A DNA stretch of 64,000 nt from Halobacteriovorax marinus. GTDB taxonomy: Bacteria; Bdellovibrionota; Bacteriovoracia; Bacteriovoracales; Bacteriovoracaceae. Made by a program: the position numbers and the translations under genes. The DNA is taken from positions 62,001-126,000 of the forward strand of contig MAAO01000015.1 in the NCBI GenBank assembly GCA_002163155.1, given 5' to 3'. Shown in pieces: positions 1 to 8,600 of the stretch. The notes under the pieces are model-generated. The model saw nothing but the letters and a program-made list of their open reading frames with translations, was not told the origin of the DNA and searched no databases. Each line of letters opens with the position of its first letter. The first letter of the stretch is position 1.

Positions 1-1
1 A

Positions 2-301
2 CAATTAACCATTCTTAAATGGAATCTTTTGATTAAAAGTTACGGTGAAGTTCAAATTAAAGGTAATAATTCCATAAAAAGAAAGATAGAGCTCATTACA
101 GATATTAAAAGTTTTAAAAAAGAACTAGCGGTGAATTCTTGCTCTAAGTGCCACTACCAAGGAGGACCAAGAGCAGTTCTAACTAAAGCAAATACAGAAA
201 CTATGAAATTCTTAGTGAAGAATAAGGCAATGCCTCCCTGGCCATATGAGCTGACAAAGAAGGATAAGAAAGATTTAAATAAGTTTATTCATGGATTCTA
301 A
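2..301 (+). CDS. C-terminal part of a c-type cytochrome-like protein (cut by left edge)
   Basis: The reading frame is open to the left edge without a stop, so this is taken as the 3' end of a longer gene. A TTG at 29 could serve as a start but nothing supports it. The visible ~100 residues hold one CSKCH heme-attachment motif and a later Met in 'AMPPWPYE', the usual arrangement of heme ligands in small mono-heme cytochrome c domains; the end is lysine-rich. It would act in the periplasm, probably in electron transfer or as the cytochrome domain of a larger enzyme. Its stop overlaps the stop of the convergent ABC ATPase gene. The missing N-terminus prevents a more exact call. Confidence 0.55.
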   Translation, partial: QLTILKWNLLIKSYGEVQIKGNNSIKRKIELITDIKSFKKELAVNSCSKCHYQGGPRAVLTKANTETMKFLVKNKAMPPWPYELTKKDKKDLNKFIHGF

Positions 302-1272
302 ACTTCAGTTTGATAGATTCTCTTGATCACTTCCTCAATAGGTCGCTCATGAACAGAGAGATCAATGAGAGAGTGTTTCCCCGCAAGATTAGTGATTAAT
401 TCAGGAGCTTTAATAATATCCGTATTAAACTCCACCATAATCTTCTTCCCATCTCTTCTAACTAATTCACAGCCAACAGGCAGATGAACCTCTTCGTCAT
501 TTTCAAGATCGAGTTCTAGGTTCTTATAATTTCCAAAACGTCCCTTTAAAGAGGCAATGGAGTCATCGTGAATAAGTTTTCCATTATCAATAACCATCAC
601 TCTTTTACATAACGATTCCACATCATCTAGGTCGTGAGTAGTTAAGAGAATAGTTACTTTATCTTCTTCATTAATTTTTTTTAAGAATTGTCGAATACTA
701 TCCTTCGCCATCACATCTAAACCAATAGTAGGTTCATCGAGATAGAGAATTTCTGGATCATGTAAAAGAGCAGCGGCGAGTTCACAGCGCATCTTCTGTC
801 CAAGACTAAGTTTTCTAACAGGCGTATGTAGAAACTTTTCTAAATCAAGGATATCAATAAAGTTATCGATATTTTTCTTGAGCTTAGAAGAGGGAACTTT
901 GTAGATTTTCCCAAGAAGATCAAAGGATTCAATAGGTGGAAGATCCCACCACAACTGAGTTCTCTGACCAAAGACCACACCAATCTGTTTAGCGTTTTCC
1001 TTTCTATTTTCAAAAGGCGTAATTCCATTCACAGAGATACTTCCCCTGGTTGGAACTAGAATCCCCGTTAACATTTTAATTGTTGTAGATTTACCGGCAC
1101 CATTTGGTCCTAAGTAACCCACACACTCTCCACGCTGAATTTCAAAGTTCACATCAGCTACCGCCTTCACAGTGGTGTGCTTTCTCGAAAAGAGATTCTT
1201 AGTCGCCCCCACCATTCCAGACTTATGTGTCATGATTTTAAATTCTTTTTCTAAGCCACTTACTTTAATCAT
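298..1272 (-). CDS. ABC-2 type exporter, ATP-binding subunit
   Basis: 324 residues with a full nucleotide-binding domain: Walker A GPNGAGKST near residue 54, signature LSLGQKMRCELAAA, Walker B ILYLDEPTIGLD and switch His in TTHD. The N-terminal stretch before the core and the ~90-residue C-terminal tail match the subgroup of ABC-2 ATPases (COG4586 type) that always pair with two dissimilar permeases. The start ATG follows directly after the stop of the upstream permease (TAAATG), so translation is probably coupled. It is the last gene of a three-gene operon with the permeases at 1273 and 2080. Substrate is unknown; relatives are annotated loosely as drug or polysaccharide exporters. Confidence 0.93.
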   Translation of the reverse strand: MIKVSGLEKEFKIMTHKSGMVGATKNLFSRKHTTVKAVADVNFEIQRGECVGYLGPNGAGKSTTIKMLTGILVPTRGSISVNGITPFENRKENAKQIGVVFGQRTQLWWDLPPIESFDLLGKIYKVPSSKLKKNIDNFIDILDLEKFLHTPVRKLSLGQKMRCELAAALLHDPEILYLDEPTIGLDVMAKDSIRQFLKKINEEDKVTILLTTHDLDDVESLCKRVMVIDNGKLIHDDSIASLKGRFGNYKNLELDLENDEEVHLPVGCELVRRDGKKIMVEFNTDIIKAPELITNLAGKHSLIDLSVHERPIEEVIKRIYQTEV

Positions 1273-2076
1273 TTAACTACCTGTACTTTGATAATGTTTA
1301 ATTCCAAACTTCCAAAACTTCAAGGCCGCCGCTAGAAAACACAGGGCCACCAGAGGAGTTATATATTGAAAGAACTCAGGAGAATTTAAGGGTTCATGTT
1401 TATTGAAGAGAATAACTGTTGGATAATAACTGACAAATCCCACAGGAATAATAAAGAGAAAAATATTTCTAAGCCAAGGCTGATAAATAGAAACAGGATA
1501 CTTACTCATCTCCATTCCGCCGTAAGTAAAGGCGTTAAAGAGTTCAGCAGATTGAATTGTCCAAAAAGTAAATGTGGCCCCTATGAGAAATAGTGCAAAG
1601 TAGACAATCATGAGAGAAAAAAGAGTTGAGCAAATAATCCACAATTCAAATCCACCTGGATCAATTCCTCGCATATAGAGTGAAACAACTAGGGCAATCA
1701 CTCCTTGAATCAGTCTACCTACTCTATGCAACGCAAATGAATAAGGAAGAATATGTACCAAAGGAGATATGGGTCTTATTAGATACCTATCAAAATCTCC
1801 CGTGCGTACAAATTCAGGAATATGATTTAAACCAGAAGCTAAAAGTTGTGCGATTCCCATAGCGATAGTTGTTAATCCATATAGATAGACAACTTCCCAA
1901 AAGGACCATCCTCCCACACTCTCAAAGGTTTCAAATATAATATATATTCCACAGATATTCACAAGGGTCAGTATCGCCATGCCTAACATTTCGTAGAGGT
2001 ACGACGAGCGATAAGACATTTGTCCTAAGGTGTAGGCCTTAAGTAGTGTGAAATAAATAGAGATATTCTCTCTCAC
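1273..2076 (-). CDS. ABC-2 type exporter permease (second)
   Basis: 267 residues, about six hydrophobic segments, N-terminus containing 'YRSSYLYE', typical of the COG3694-type permease paired with COG4586 ATPases. The chosen start is GTG, with a strong GGAGGAT ribosome site that lies inside the last codons of the upstream permease gene; the gap is three bases. It forms the inner-membrane channel with the 2080 permease, powered by the ATPase at 298. Nothing in the sequence reveals the cargo. Confidence 0.9.
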   Translation of the reverse strand: MRENISIYFTLLKAYTLGQMSYRSSYLYEMLGMAILTLVNICGIYIIFETFESVGGWSFWEVVYLYGLTTIAMGIAQLLASGLNHIPEFVRTGDFDRYLIRPISPLVHILPYSFALHRVGRLIQGVIALVVSLYMRGIDPGGFELWIICSTLFSLMIVYFALFLIGATFTFWTIQSAELFNAFTYGGMEMSKYPVSIYQPWLRNIFLFIIPVGFVSYYPTVILFNKHEPLNSPEFFQYITPLVALCFLAAALKFWKFGIKHYQSTGS

Positions 2077-2079
2077 AAC

Positions 2080-2889
2080 TTATCCTCCATGTAACACCAC
2101 CTTCTTGTCACCAATAGAAAGTATTTTCAAACAACTCGCTGTTAAAACTACAGCCCAGAGAATTTGCCCTATGAAGTTATGCAAAAGCTCCTGATTGGTT
2201 TGAATTCCAAGATAAATCTGTGAGGGAGCATTAAATGTGTACGCGAAAGGCAGAATTTTAGTAATTTTCAATATCCAAGCGGGAAAGTAATTGAGAGGGA
2301 TTAATAGTCCTGAGAAAAAAGTAAAGAAACCATACATGCAAACTTTCAAACCTCGATCACTATCAAACCAAAAGGCGGTAGATTCGATGAGAAACATAAT
2401 CGAGACAGCAATCCAGAATCCTAAGAAGATACTTAGAAAGAAAAGTGGCATGCTGAGAAAACTCGTAGGCAGTCGTAGTAAACCAAAAAGAGAACCAATA
2501 ATAAGAATGGGAAAGAATCTAAACATAAAGTAATAGAAGAAAATCCCAACTCGCTTGGCCATATAAATAAGATAGAAGTTTAGAGGACGATTCAGCTCAA
2601 TAGCAATTTGCCCTGAAATAATATGCTCACTTAGTCCCATACTTCCAAGGTGAGGCATGAGAGTAAAAAATGACTGAGTGAGAGTTAAATAAGTCAGGGT
2701 ATCTATAATGGCCAAACCCGCCACCACATCTCTATTTTCATAACAAGCAATGAAGACACCGGCCCTAATAAATAGGAAGACGAAGTTGGTAAAGAGTCCC
2801 GACCAATTGGCAATTCGGTAAGCGAGTTGTTTCTTGTAACTCGTTTTTGCGAAGGCGAGTAATGCAGGAAAATTTAAGTTATTGAGCAT
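2080..2889 (-). CDS. ABC-2 type exporter permease (first)
   Basis: About 269 residues with six predicted membrane segments; similar in plan to COG4587-type ABC-2 permeases ('YRIANWSGLFTNFVF' near the N-terminus, where the family has a conserved amphipathic stretch before TM1). First gene of the exporter operon. A GTG three bases upstream of the chosen ATG is possible; no strong Shine-Dalgarno sequence is seen for either. The 140 bases upstream, shared with the divergent FliM-like gene, are AT-rich and should hold both promoters. Confidence 0.88.
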   Translation of the reverse strand: MLNNLNFPALLAFAKTSYKKQLAYRIANWSGLFTNFVFLFIRAGVFIACYENRDVVAGLAIIDTLTYLTLTQSFFTLMPHLGSMGLSEHIISGQIAIELNRPLNFYLIYMAKRVGIFFYYFMFRFFPILIIGSLFGLLRLPTSFLSMPLFFLSIFLGFWIAVSIMFLIESTAFWFDSDRGLKVCMYGFFTFFSGLLIPLNYFPAWILKITKILPFAYTFNAPSQIYLGIQTNQELLHNFIGQILWAVVLTASCLKILSIGDKKVVLHGG

Positions 2890-3029
2890 CACAAACCAGA
2901 TTTTACATAGTTAAAGGCTATTTTTTTGCCTAAGATATACAGTTAAGTAGTGTAATATACTTATAATAAGACAAGTACACTTATTTAGAAAAGCTCTATA
3001 AAAAACAATTCTCTATTTAGGAAAGAGTC

Positions 3030-3665
3030 ATGGGCGCACGAAAAGATAAATTGAAACCAACTATAGAAAAACCAATTGATATCTATAATTATAGTGGCAA
3101 AGATAGTGATATGCCCGTGCTGGAAATTCTCAACGAGAGAATTCGCAGAAGTTTTCAACTCTCCCTATCTACTCATTTAAGAGTTTCAACTAATTTAACT
3201 TTCACCCAAGAGAAGTATCAATTTAAAGACTGGCTCACTGAGAACACACAAACGAACTGCATGTTTATTATTACCCTTCAATCTGTAAACGCTCCCATAC
3301 TACTTAAATTTGACCGTAACTTTTCATATGGAGTTATCGATATTTTGACCGGGGGAACAGGAAGAGACTACAGAGCAGGCAGTGATAAAGAAATGACAAC
3401 ACTAGAGCTCTCCCTCTTAAAAGATCTAGGTTGTAAGTTTATAGAAGATCTCAACACATCCCGTACATCGGTTCAGGAAATTAAGGCCAATTTTTTGAAA
3501 ATCGAAGAAAATCCTCAATTTGTAGGGATTGTTTCTCCAGACTCTAGAATTATCAACGTAAAATACGAAGTCGAATATGGAGGAAACACCGGAATGATAG
3601 AAGTTCTCTATCCCTACTCGACTCTCTTTCCTTTAAAAGATAAACTCTTTTCAAAACACACCTAA
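3030..3665 (+). CDS. FliM-like protein lacking the C-terminal SpoA domain
   Basis: 211 residues that follow the N-terminal and middle (CheC-like) domains of the flagellar switch protein FliM: an N-terminal 'ILNERIRRSFQLSLSTHLR' helix, the GG-containing loop 'IDILTGGTGRDYRAG' around 105-120, and 'ENPQFVGIVSPDSRII' followed by 'YEVEYGG.TGMIEVLYPYS' near 160-200. Normal FliM is about 330 residues and continues into a FliN-like SpoA domain that builds the C-ring floor; here the protein ends at 211, after the middle domain. No other flagellar gene is nearby. It could still bind FliG or act as a phosphatase- or switch-modulating paralogue. The frame is intact, so it is not an obvious pseudogene. 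Confidence 0.8.
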   Translation: MGARKDKLKPTIEKPIDIYNYSGKDSDMPVLEILNERIRRSFQLSLSTHLRVSTNLTFTQEKYQFKDWLTENTQTNCMFIITLQSVNAPILLKFDRNFSYGVIDILTGGTGRDYRAGSDKEMTTLELSLLKDLGCKFIEDLNTSRTSVQEIKANFLKIEENPQFVGIVSPDSRIINVKYEVEYGGNTGMIEVLYPYSTLFPLKDKLFSKHT

Positions 3666-3683
3666 AATAAAAGAGGAAAATAC

Positions 3684-3983
3684 ATGATTGAAATGCTCGT
3701 AGGACTTGAAGTCACTGATGACAAAAACTATACAAATTACCGAGAGGAAATGACACCAATTCTAACTAAAATTGGTGGAGGATTTGGCTATGACTTTAAA
3801 ATTTCTGAAGTTCTAAAAAATGAAAGTGATAAGAATATAAATAGAGTCTTCACCATCTTCTTTCCAAGTGAAGAAGTCATGGATAGCTTCTTTGGTGATA
3901 CTCATTACCTAGAAATTAAAAAGAAGTTCTTTGAAAATGCTGTGAGTTCAACAACAATCATGGCCTCATATAAAAGAGACTAA
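3684..3983 (+). CDS. Small DUF1330/ABM-like protein
   Basis: 99 residues beginning 'MIEMLVGLEVTDDKNYTNYREEMTPILTKIGGGFGYDF'-like in pattern: a beta strand, 'Y..YR..M.PIL...GG', and a later 'FPS.E...SFF....Y' segment. This matches the dimeric alpha/beta-barrel plan of DUF1330/NIPSNAP-type proteins, whose biochemical role is usually unknown. A ribosome site (AGAGGAAA) sits upstream and the gene begins 18 bases after the FliM-like gene, so the two may share a transcript. Confidence 0.6.
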   Translation: MIEMLVGLEVTDDKNYTNYREEMTPILTKIGGGFGYDFKISEVLKNESDKNINRVFTIFFPSEEVMDSFFGDTHYLEIKKKFFENAVSSTTIMASYKRD

Positions 3984-4021
3984 GACAGTCTTCTTTCAAA
4001 GATTAAATTAAATAAATGACA

Positions 4022-4079
4022 ATGAGCCCAATGTTACACTAGAGATTAGTTATTTCTTCCATGGAAACATTAGGCTCAT
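4022..4079. promoter_or_regulatory. Near-perfect inverted repeat directly upstream of a start codon
   Basis: Left arm ATGAGCCCAATGTT and right arm AACATTAGGCTCAT are complementary at 13 of 14 positions and are separated by about 30 bases. The right arm ends four bases before the ATG of the binding-protein gene and covers the place where a ribosome site should be. It could be a transcription-factor operator or an RNA hairpin that hides the translation start. There is no T-run after it, so it does not look like a terminator of the gene before. Confidence 0.6.
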
Positions 4080-4083
4080 AATA

Positions 4084-4935
4084 ATGATTCAAAAGATTAT
4101 TCTAATTTTTCTCATATCCTTTACAAGTTATTCAAACTCAAAAGTTGAAGAGATCATTATCGCGCAAGAGCTAGATACTGAAGAAGTGAATGTCTATTTT
4201 CATAAACTACTACATATGGCCCTTACTAAAACTATTTCAGATTATGGTGATTATAAAATAAAGAAGGTCTACGGTATAAAACAAAACAGAGTCCTTGATC
4301 TCATTAAAAAAGGAATTGTGGATATTTTTTTCACAATGACGAGTAAAGAAAGAGAAGCACAGACACTACCAATACGAGTTCCGTTATTAAAAGGGCTTTT
4401 AGGAGTAAGAGTCTGTCTTTTGAGAAACGCTAAGGAACATATATTTGCTGAAATACAAACTCTTAATCAATTTAAAAAGATGAACTTCTCCATAGGACAA
4501 GGTTACGATTGGCCAGACACTGAAATTCTGCGAGCAAATGGATTAAAAGTCGTTACTGGTCCTAGTCACAAGAGTTTATTTAAAATGCTCATACGTGACC
4601 GTTTTGATTGTTATTCACGGGGGGTTACTGAAGCTCTCATTGAAATAAAAACATTCAAACAATATTCAATGCAGATTGATCCTTACCTATTATTTCGGTA
4701 CAAATCCCCCATGTATTTCTTTGTCTCTAAAAAGAATACGAAACTCGCCAAGAGAATTGAAAAAGGTCTCTTAACGGCCATTGAAGACGGAGACTTTGAG
4801 AAACTTTTTCACAAGCACCACGGTCAACATCTTAAAAATTATAAGTCTAGAAGCAGAAGAGTTTTTGATTTAAAAAATCCACTCTTACCAGTGAAAACTC
4901 CCATTCATAATAAGAAACTATGGCTTGAACTTTAA
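4084..4935 (+). CDS. Periplasmic solute-binding-type protein (SBP family 3-like)
   Basis: 283 residues. A signal peptide occupies roughly residues 1-20 ('IILIFLISFTSYSNS'). The rest follows the plan of family 3 extracellular binding proteins that lack a transporter partner: 'RVLDLIKKGIVDIFFTMTSKERE' (the loop where a ligand is judged), 'SIGQGYDWPDTEIL', and 'LIRDRFDCYSRGVTEALIEI' near 180. Such orphan proteins are common in predatory and marine Gram-negatives and may be sensors or scavenging proteins. No permease or ATPase gene is adjacent. Translation start lies against a large inverted repeat, suggesting regulation at this point. Confidence 0.7.
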   Translation: MIQKIILIFLISFTSYSNSKVEEIIIAQELDTEEVNVYFHKLLHMALTKTISDYGDYKIKKVYGIKQNRVLDLIKKGIVDIFFTMTSKEREAQTLPIRVPLLKGLLGVRVCLLRNAKEHIFAEIQTLNQFKKMNFSIGQGYDWPDTEILRANGLKVVTGPSHKSLFKMLIRDRFDCYSRGVTEALIEIKTFKQYSMQIDPYLLFRYKSPMYFFVSKKNTKLAKRIEKGLLTAIEDGDFEKLFHKHHGQHLKNYKSRSRRVFDLKNPLLPVKTPIHNKKLWLEL

Positions 4936-4946
4936 CTTTTAAAGTG

Positions 4947-4977
4947 AAAAAAGACAGGAGGAGAAACTCCCCCTGTC
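4947..4977 (-). terminator. Rho-independent terminator of the ArsR operon
   Basis: Read on the minus strand: GACAGG-G-GGAG, TTT loop, CTCC-TCCTGTC, then TTTTTT. A strong stem with a U-tract eight to ten bases after the small cysteine-rich gene; it closes that transcript. Confidence 0.85.
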
Positions 4978-4985
4978 CCAAATAG

Positions 4986-5102
4986 CTATTTTTGTTTGTC
5001 GAAGAATTCAGCAACGTGACGTAGTAGTCCTGCTACTTTCGTAGGTGAACAATCACAACAACAGTTACAATCACATTTACTAGTTTCTTTTTCCTTACTC
5101 AT
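4986..5102 (-). CDS. 38-residue cysteine-rich peptide downstream of ArsR
   Basis: Small frame with ATG three bases after the ArsR stop and a terminator just beyond its own stop. The peptide starts MSKEKETSK and then has the cluster CDCNCCCDC: six cysteines in nine residues, followed by an amphipathic tail ending in EFFDKQK. The cluster resembles a minimal metallothionein-like or metal-thiolate site. The ribosome site AGGAGTAA lies at the end of the ArsR frame, so the two are very likely co-translated. Function is inferred from context: a metal-binding or metal-relay peptide under ArsR control. The homologue range cannot be judged here. Confidence 0.7.
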   Translation of the reverse strand: MSKEKETSKCDCNCCCDCSPTKVAGLLRHVAEFFDKQK

Positions 5103-5105
5103 GAT

Positions 5106-5435
5106 TTACTCCTTGGGTGAATCTAAGTGTTCAATGTAGTCTGCCAATTTCCTCAATTCTTCAGCGACTTTCTTTCCATTAATCGAGTACAAGACTTCCT
5201 TGCCCTTCTTAGTGGAAGAAAGAATCTCCGCTTTCTTTAAATGAGTTAAATGACGGGATACAACTGAGAGATCTACATCACAACATGTTGAGATTTCCTT
5301 CACATTGGATTCTTGTCTTCCGGAATGACAACAATCACAAAGGTGTTGGAAAATGGCCAAGCGATTTCGATCCCCCAAAGCTTTAAAAACTTTTCCGAGA
5401 ATATTTAAATTTGGTTTAGAGCAACATTTCTTCAT
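5106..5435 (-). CDS. ArsR/SmtB-family metal-responsive repressor
   Basis: 109 residues from the chosen ATG. A TTG 36 bases further up is in frame but would lie across a putative operator. A winged helix is evident: 'VFKALGDRNRLAIFQHL', recognition region 'STCCDVDLSVVSRHLTHLKKAEI', and wing 'GKEVLYSI'. Cysteines are plentiful: CC near the N-terminus, CDCC in the alpha2 region, and a CC pair at the start of the recognition helix, the position of the metal-sensing ELCVCDL motif in ArsR. That supports thiophilic metal or metalloid sensing. It is the first gene of a two-gene operon with the cysteine-rich peptide. Confidence 0.9.
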   Translation of the reverse strand: MKKCCSKPNLNILGKVFKALGDRNRLAIFQHLCDCCHSGRQESNVKEISTCCDVDLSVVSRHLTHLKKAEILSSTKKGKEVLYSINGKKVAEELRKLADYIEHLDSPKE

Positions 5436-5445
5436 ACATCTATAC

Positions 5446-5493
5446 TTGCATGAATATGCAATTGATTGCAAGACATATTTGCATACAAATGCA
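5446..5493 (-). promoter_or_regulatory. Putative ArsR operators: two TTGCAT-N4-ATGCA palindromes
   Basis: Two dyads with the same arms: TTGCAT-GAAT-ATGCAA at 5446-5461 and TGCAT-ACAA-ATGCA at 5480-5493. Centres are 33 bases apart, close to three helical turns, just upstream of the ArsR ATG. ArsR/SmtB proteins bind dyads in their own promoters, so self-repression is the likely reading. Their position also argues against the upstream TTG start. Confidence 0.6.
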
Positions 5494-5687
5494 TATATAC
5501 TTCATATTGCCACAGCTTGTGGTCTATCAAAGTGCCGATTTGGAGCTATAAAGTGAACTAACAGTCTGAATTCAGTAAGAATATTCTTACGTTCTATAAT
5601 CTTAAGTTAGTATAGAACTCAATAAACTTTCTCAAGAATTAACCGAAAAGTATTGAGTAAATTCAAATATTTAAGGACTGTCTAAAC

Positions 5688-8600
5688 GTGAGAAAATTAA
5701 TAAATATTAATCTATTAACTTGGTCATTGATTTTTACTCAAGTTCTCTGGCCCTATGAAGCTATCGCCAAACAAAACTTAAACGTGGATCAAGAAATTCA
5801 AAACCATGTCATGGCCTTGCAAACAGCGGCCGCTAATCACGCTTCCAAAAGACACTTTGAAAATATAAGAAGTAGAACTGCTGCTCTCGCCAAGAAAATT
5901 AAATCTAAATATCCAAAGAAGGCCAAGGAATTAGAAGATAAAATCCTGCGTCCTATGGCGGGAATGATTAAGGCGAAGGCATCACTCAAGGGTTGTAACC
6001 TTGAAGGACTCTCTGGCGGTATTGGTCTCTCTAGCTTTAAAGGTATTAAGGCCTGTGAAGGAGAGATCTACACTAGTATTGATGTAGATAGTTTTATTTC
6101 AGGAATGGATAAAATATTAGATGAAGCTAAGGGAAATAAATCGACTGCGAAAGATAGAAAGAACTTTGCTGATCTTGTTTATTCTAAAATGAGAAATAGT
6201 GTTATTTCAAAGTACTGGGAAAATAAAGCAATGTTTCAGGGCGAGATGCCTGAAGACTTACAGAAAGCAATTGTAGATGCCCATGGGACAAAAACTATAG
6301 GTTCTGCCTCTACAGGCATGGGTATGGGTTACACAAGTGGAACACAAGAAGTCAGCGCTGGTAAATTTCGAGGGAACCTGGATAAGGAACTTTTAAAAAG
6401 ACTCGCTCTCATACAAGAGCGAACAAAGGGCTTCTCCAAAAAAGATAGAGAAGCCAATAAGAATAAGTATTTTCAAAAAACCAAGGATGACTATAGAGGA
6501 TTAGCTAAGCACTACGATAGAAGTTTCAACATGGAAAGCATGACGAAGATTCTTGATAAGAAGTTTAATCCACACCTTGGAACCTGGCTTGAACCCAACC
6601 GCCCAAAAGTCACCAAAGAAGAAAAGCAGGCCTATGCTTGGGCCAAACATCAAGTGGAAACGAGACAGAGAGCTGCGAACTCTAAACCCGTAAATTTTGA
6701 TGATGACTTTGGAGGTAGTGCTCTAATGATTATCGAACAAAGCGCTCTGGTAAAACCAAAGACTAATGCCTATGACATGCCTATCCTAGGTGCAAAGAAA
6801 ACTGAAACAGCAAATGAAACCGCTAGTAAGGTGGCCATGAAGGTGGCGACTTATATGGAACACAACAAGACGCCTAGTTACCAACAAAGAAATTCAAAAT
6901 ATGCTCCAAGTAGCTTGGGGTTTGACGCTAGATTTAACGAAACTTTAGGCAAGAGAACTCCTAGCAGTACCTTAGACTTTCCAGAAATAGGATCAAGTTC
7001 ACAGGTTTCTGATTATGACACTGTGGTTGTCAATAACGCCATGGAATACTACGGACTTATACCAAAGAAGAATTCAAATAATCCCTATCATAAATTAGAT
7101 GATGATCTAGCGATTGAGAGATCAAAAGAGAGTCCACTTAACGACGCTACTTTTCACTCGGCCATGCCTAGCCCTAGAAATGACTATGACGATGACGATA
7201 AGAAACAATTCATGATCGCAGAGAGAGATATTAGCCTCCACAATAATATTAATAACTACATGGCGCTAAAGCATGGTGTTTCAATAAAAAGAACTAGCAA
7301 GTCCGGTCTTCCTTATAGAGACAATGAAGAAGAATTAGAAGTTAATCCCATTTCAAAAAATAAGAGAAGAGAGTTAGCTAAATATAGAAAGAGAATCATT
7401 CAGGACATGAGTAGTGTTACAAGTGATGATGCAGAAATTGGAAAATTTGGTGTAACAGAAAAACTCGCAGAAGATTGGTTAAATAAGTTTGATAAGAATA
7501 TGGATAAGAATCTTAAACTCTATATGAAGACTTATGGTGGTGTTAATAAAGTTGCTAACACTGGTGACAATGGAATTAAAGTCCATAAGAATCACCCGGC
7601 GATTGTAAAATTAGGAGCTGCTGAAACAAAGAAATCAGGTTCTCCTTATGAGACTCCCCCAACTCTCATAGATCTCGTAAATAAAGCGGGTTCCAACGCC
7701 TACCTCGATATGGGTAAGAACCTTTCAGGAGTGGATCCAAGAATTACTAAAAATGGTCTCTCGTCTTATCTAAGAGATGAAGGAAAACAATCAGCGATTA
7801 AAAGAGATAAACATCAAGCAAGACTTGAGCGAGGAAACTTTCTTATTCACGAAGATAAGAAACTTAGAAATAGTACCTGGAGAGGATTGAATGAATCTGA
7901 ACTAGGTGACGAAGAAATGGATGCTAAAATGAAGCAGGCCTTTTCTGAATACTTTAAAGATAGTGAAACTCTCATGCAGAAACTAGATTCAGAATACACT
8001 TCTGAAAATTCTGGTGATTTCTTAAAAATGGCCATGAAGAATAATCCAGGAATCGTGGGACAAGTTCTAGCAGATCACCCCGAGTACGCGGGAATGACTT
8101 GTAACATTTCTAAAGAGGCCATTGCTGACCAAAAATCTGCACAGAAGTGGGATCGCATTCTCTCAACCGCGGGTCTAGTTCTAGCTGCGGGAAGTATTAT
8201 AATTACAGGAGGAACGGCAGCCTTAGTTCTTGCTGGTGCTGGTATGGCGATTGGTGCCAGGCAAGCGATTAAAAGCACAACGGATTACTTTGATTTAGAA
8301 AATGAATATCAACTAGCGAAACATCACTTAGAAGTCCTAGGACTCGGTAACGATGCCTCAGTTCAAGCGCAGTTAGAAAAAGCAAATGCTAGATTCTATG
8401 ACGCCATTATGGATGGAGCTCTACTTCCTTTTGAAGTCTTTGCTTTTACCCATGCGCTAAAAAGTGCGAAATCAGCTAAAGAGGCCAAAGCACTCATTAA
8501 TGCTGCCGCTAACAGCTCAGACGATGCCATTAGCATTGCCAAAAGTTCTAAACTAAAGCTAGATGAAGTGGCGACAGTTAAAGTAGCTAAAGTCGAATCT

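Noticed and set aside
5436-5471. TTG start for ArsR 12 codons upstream
   Set aside because: It would place an operator-like dyad within the coding region and lacks a ribosome site; the ATG begins the normal family N-terminus.
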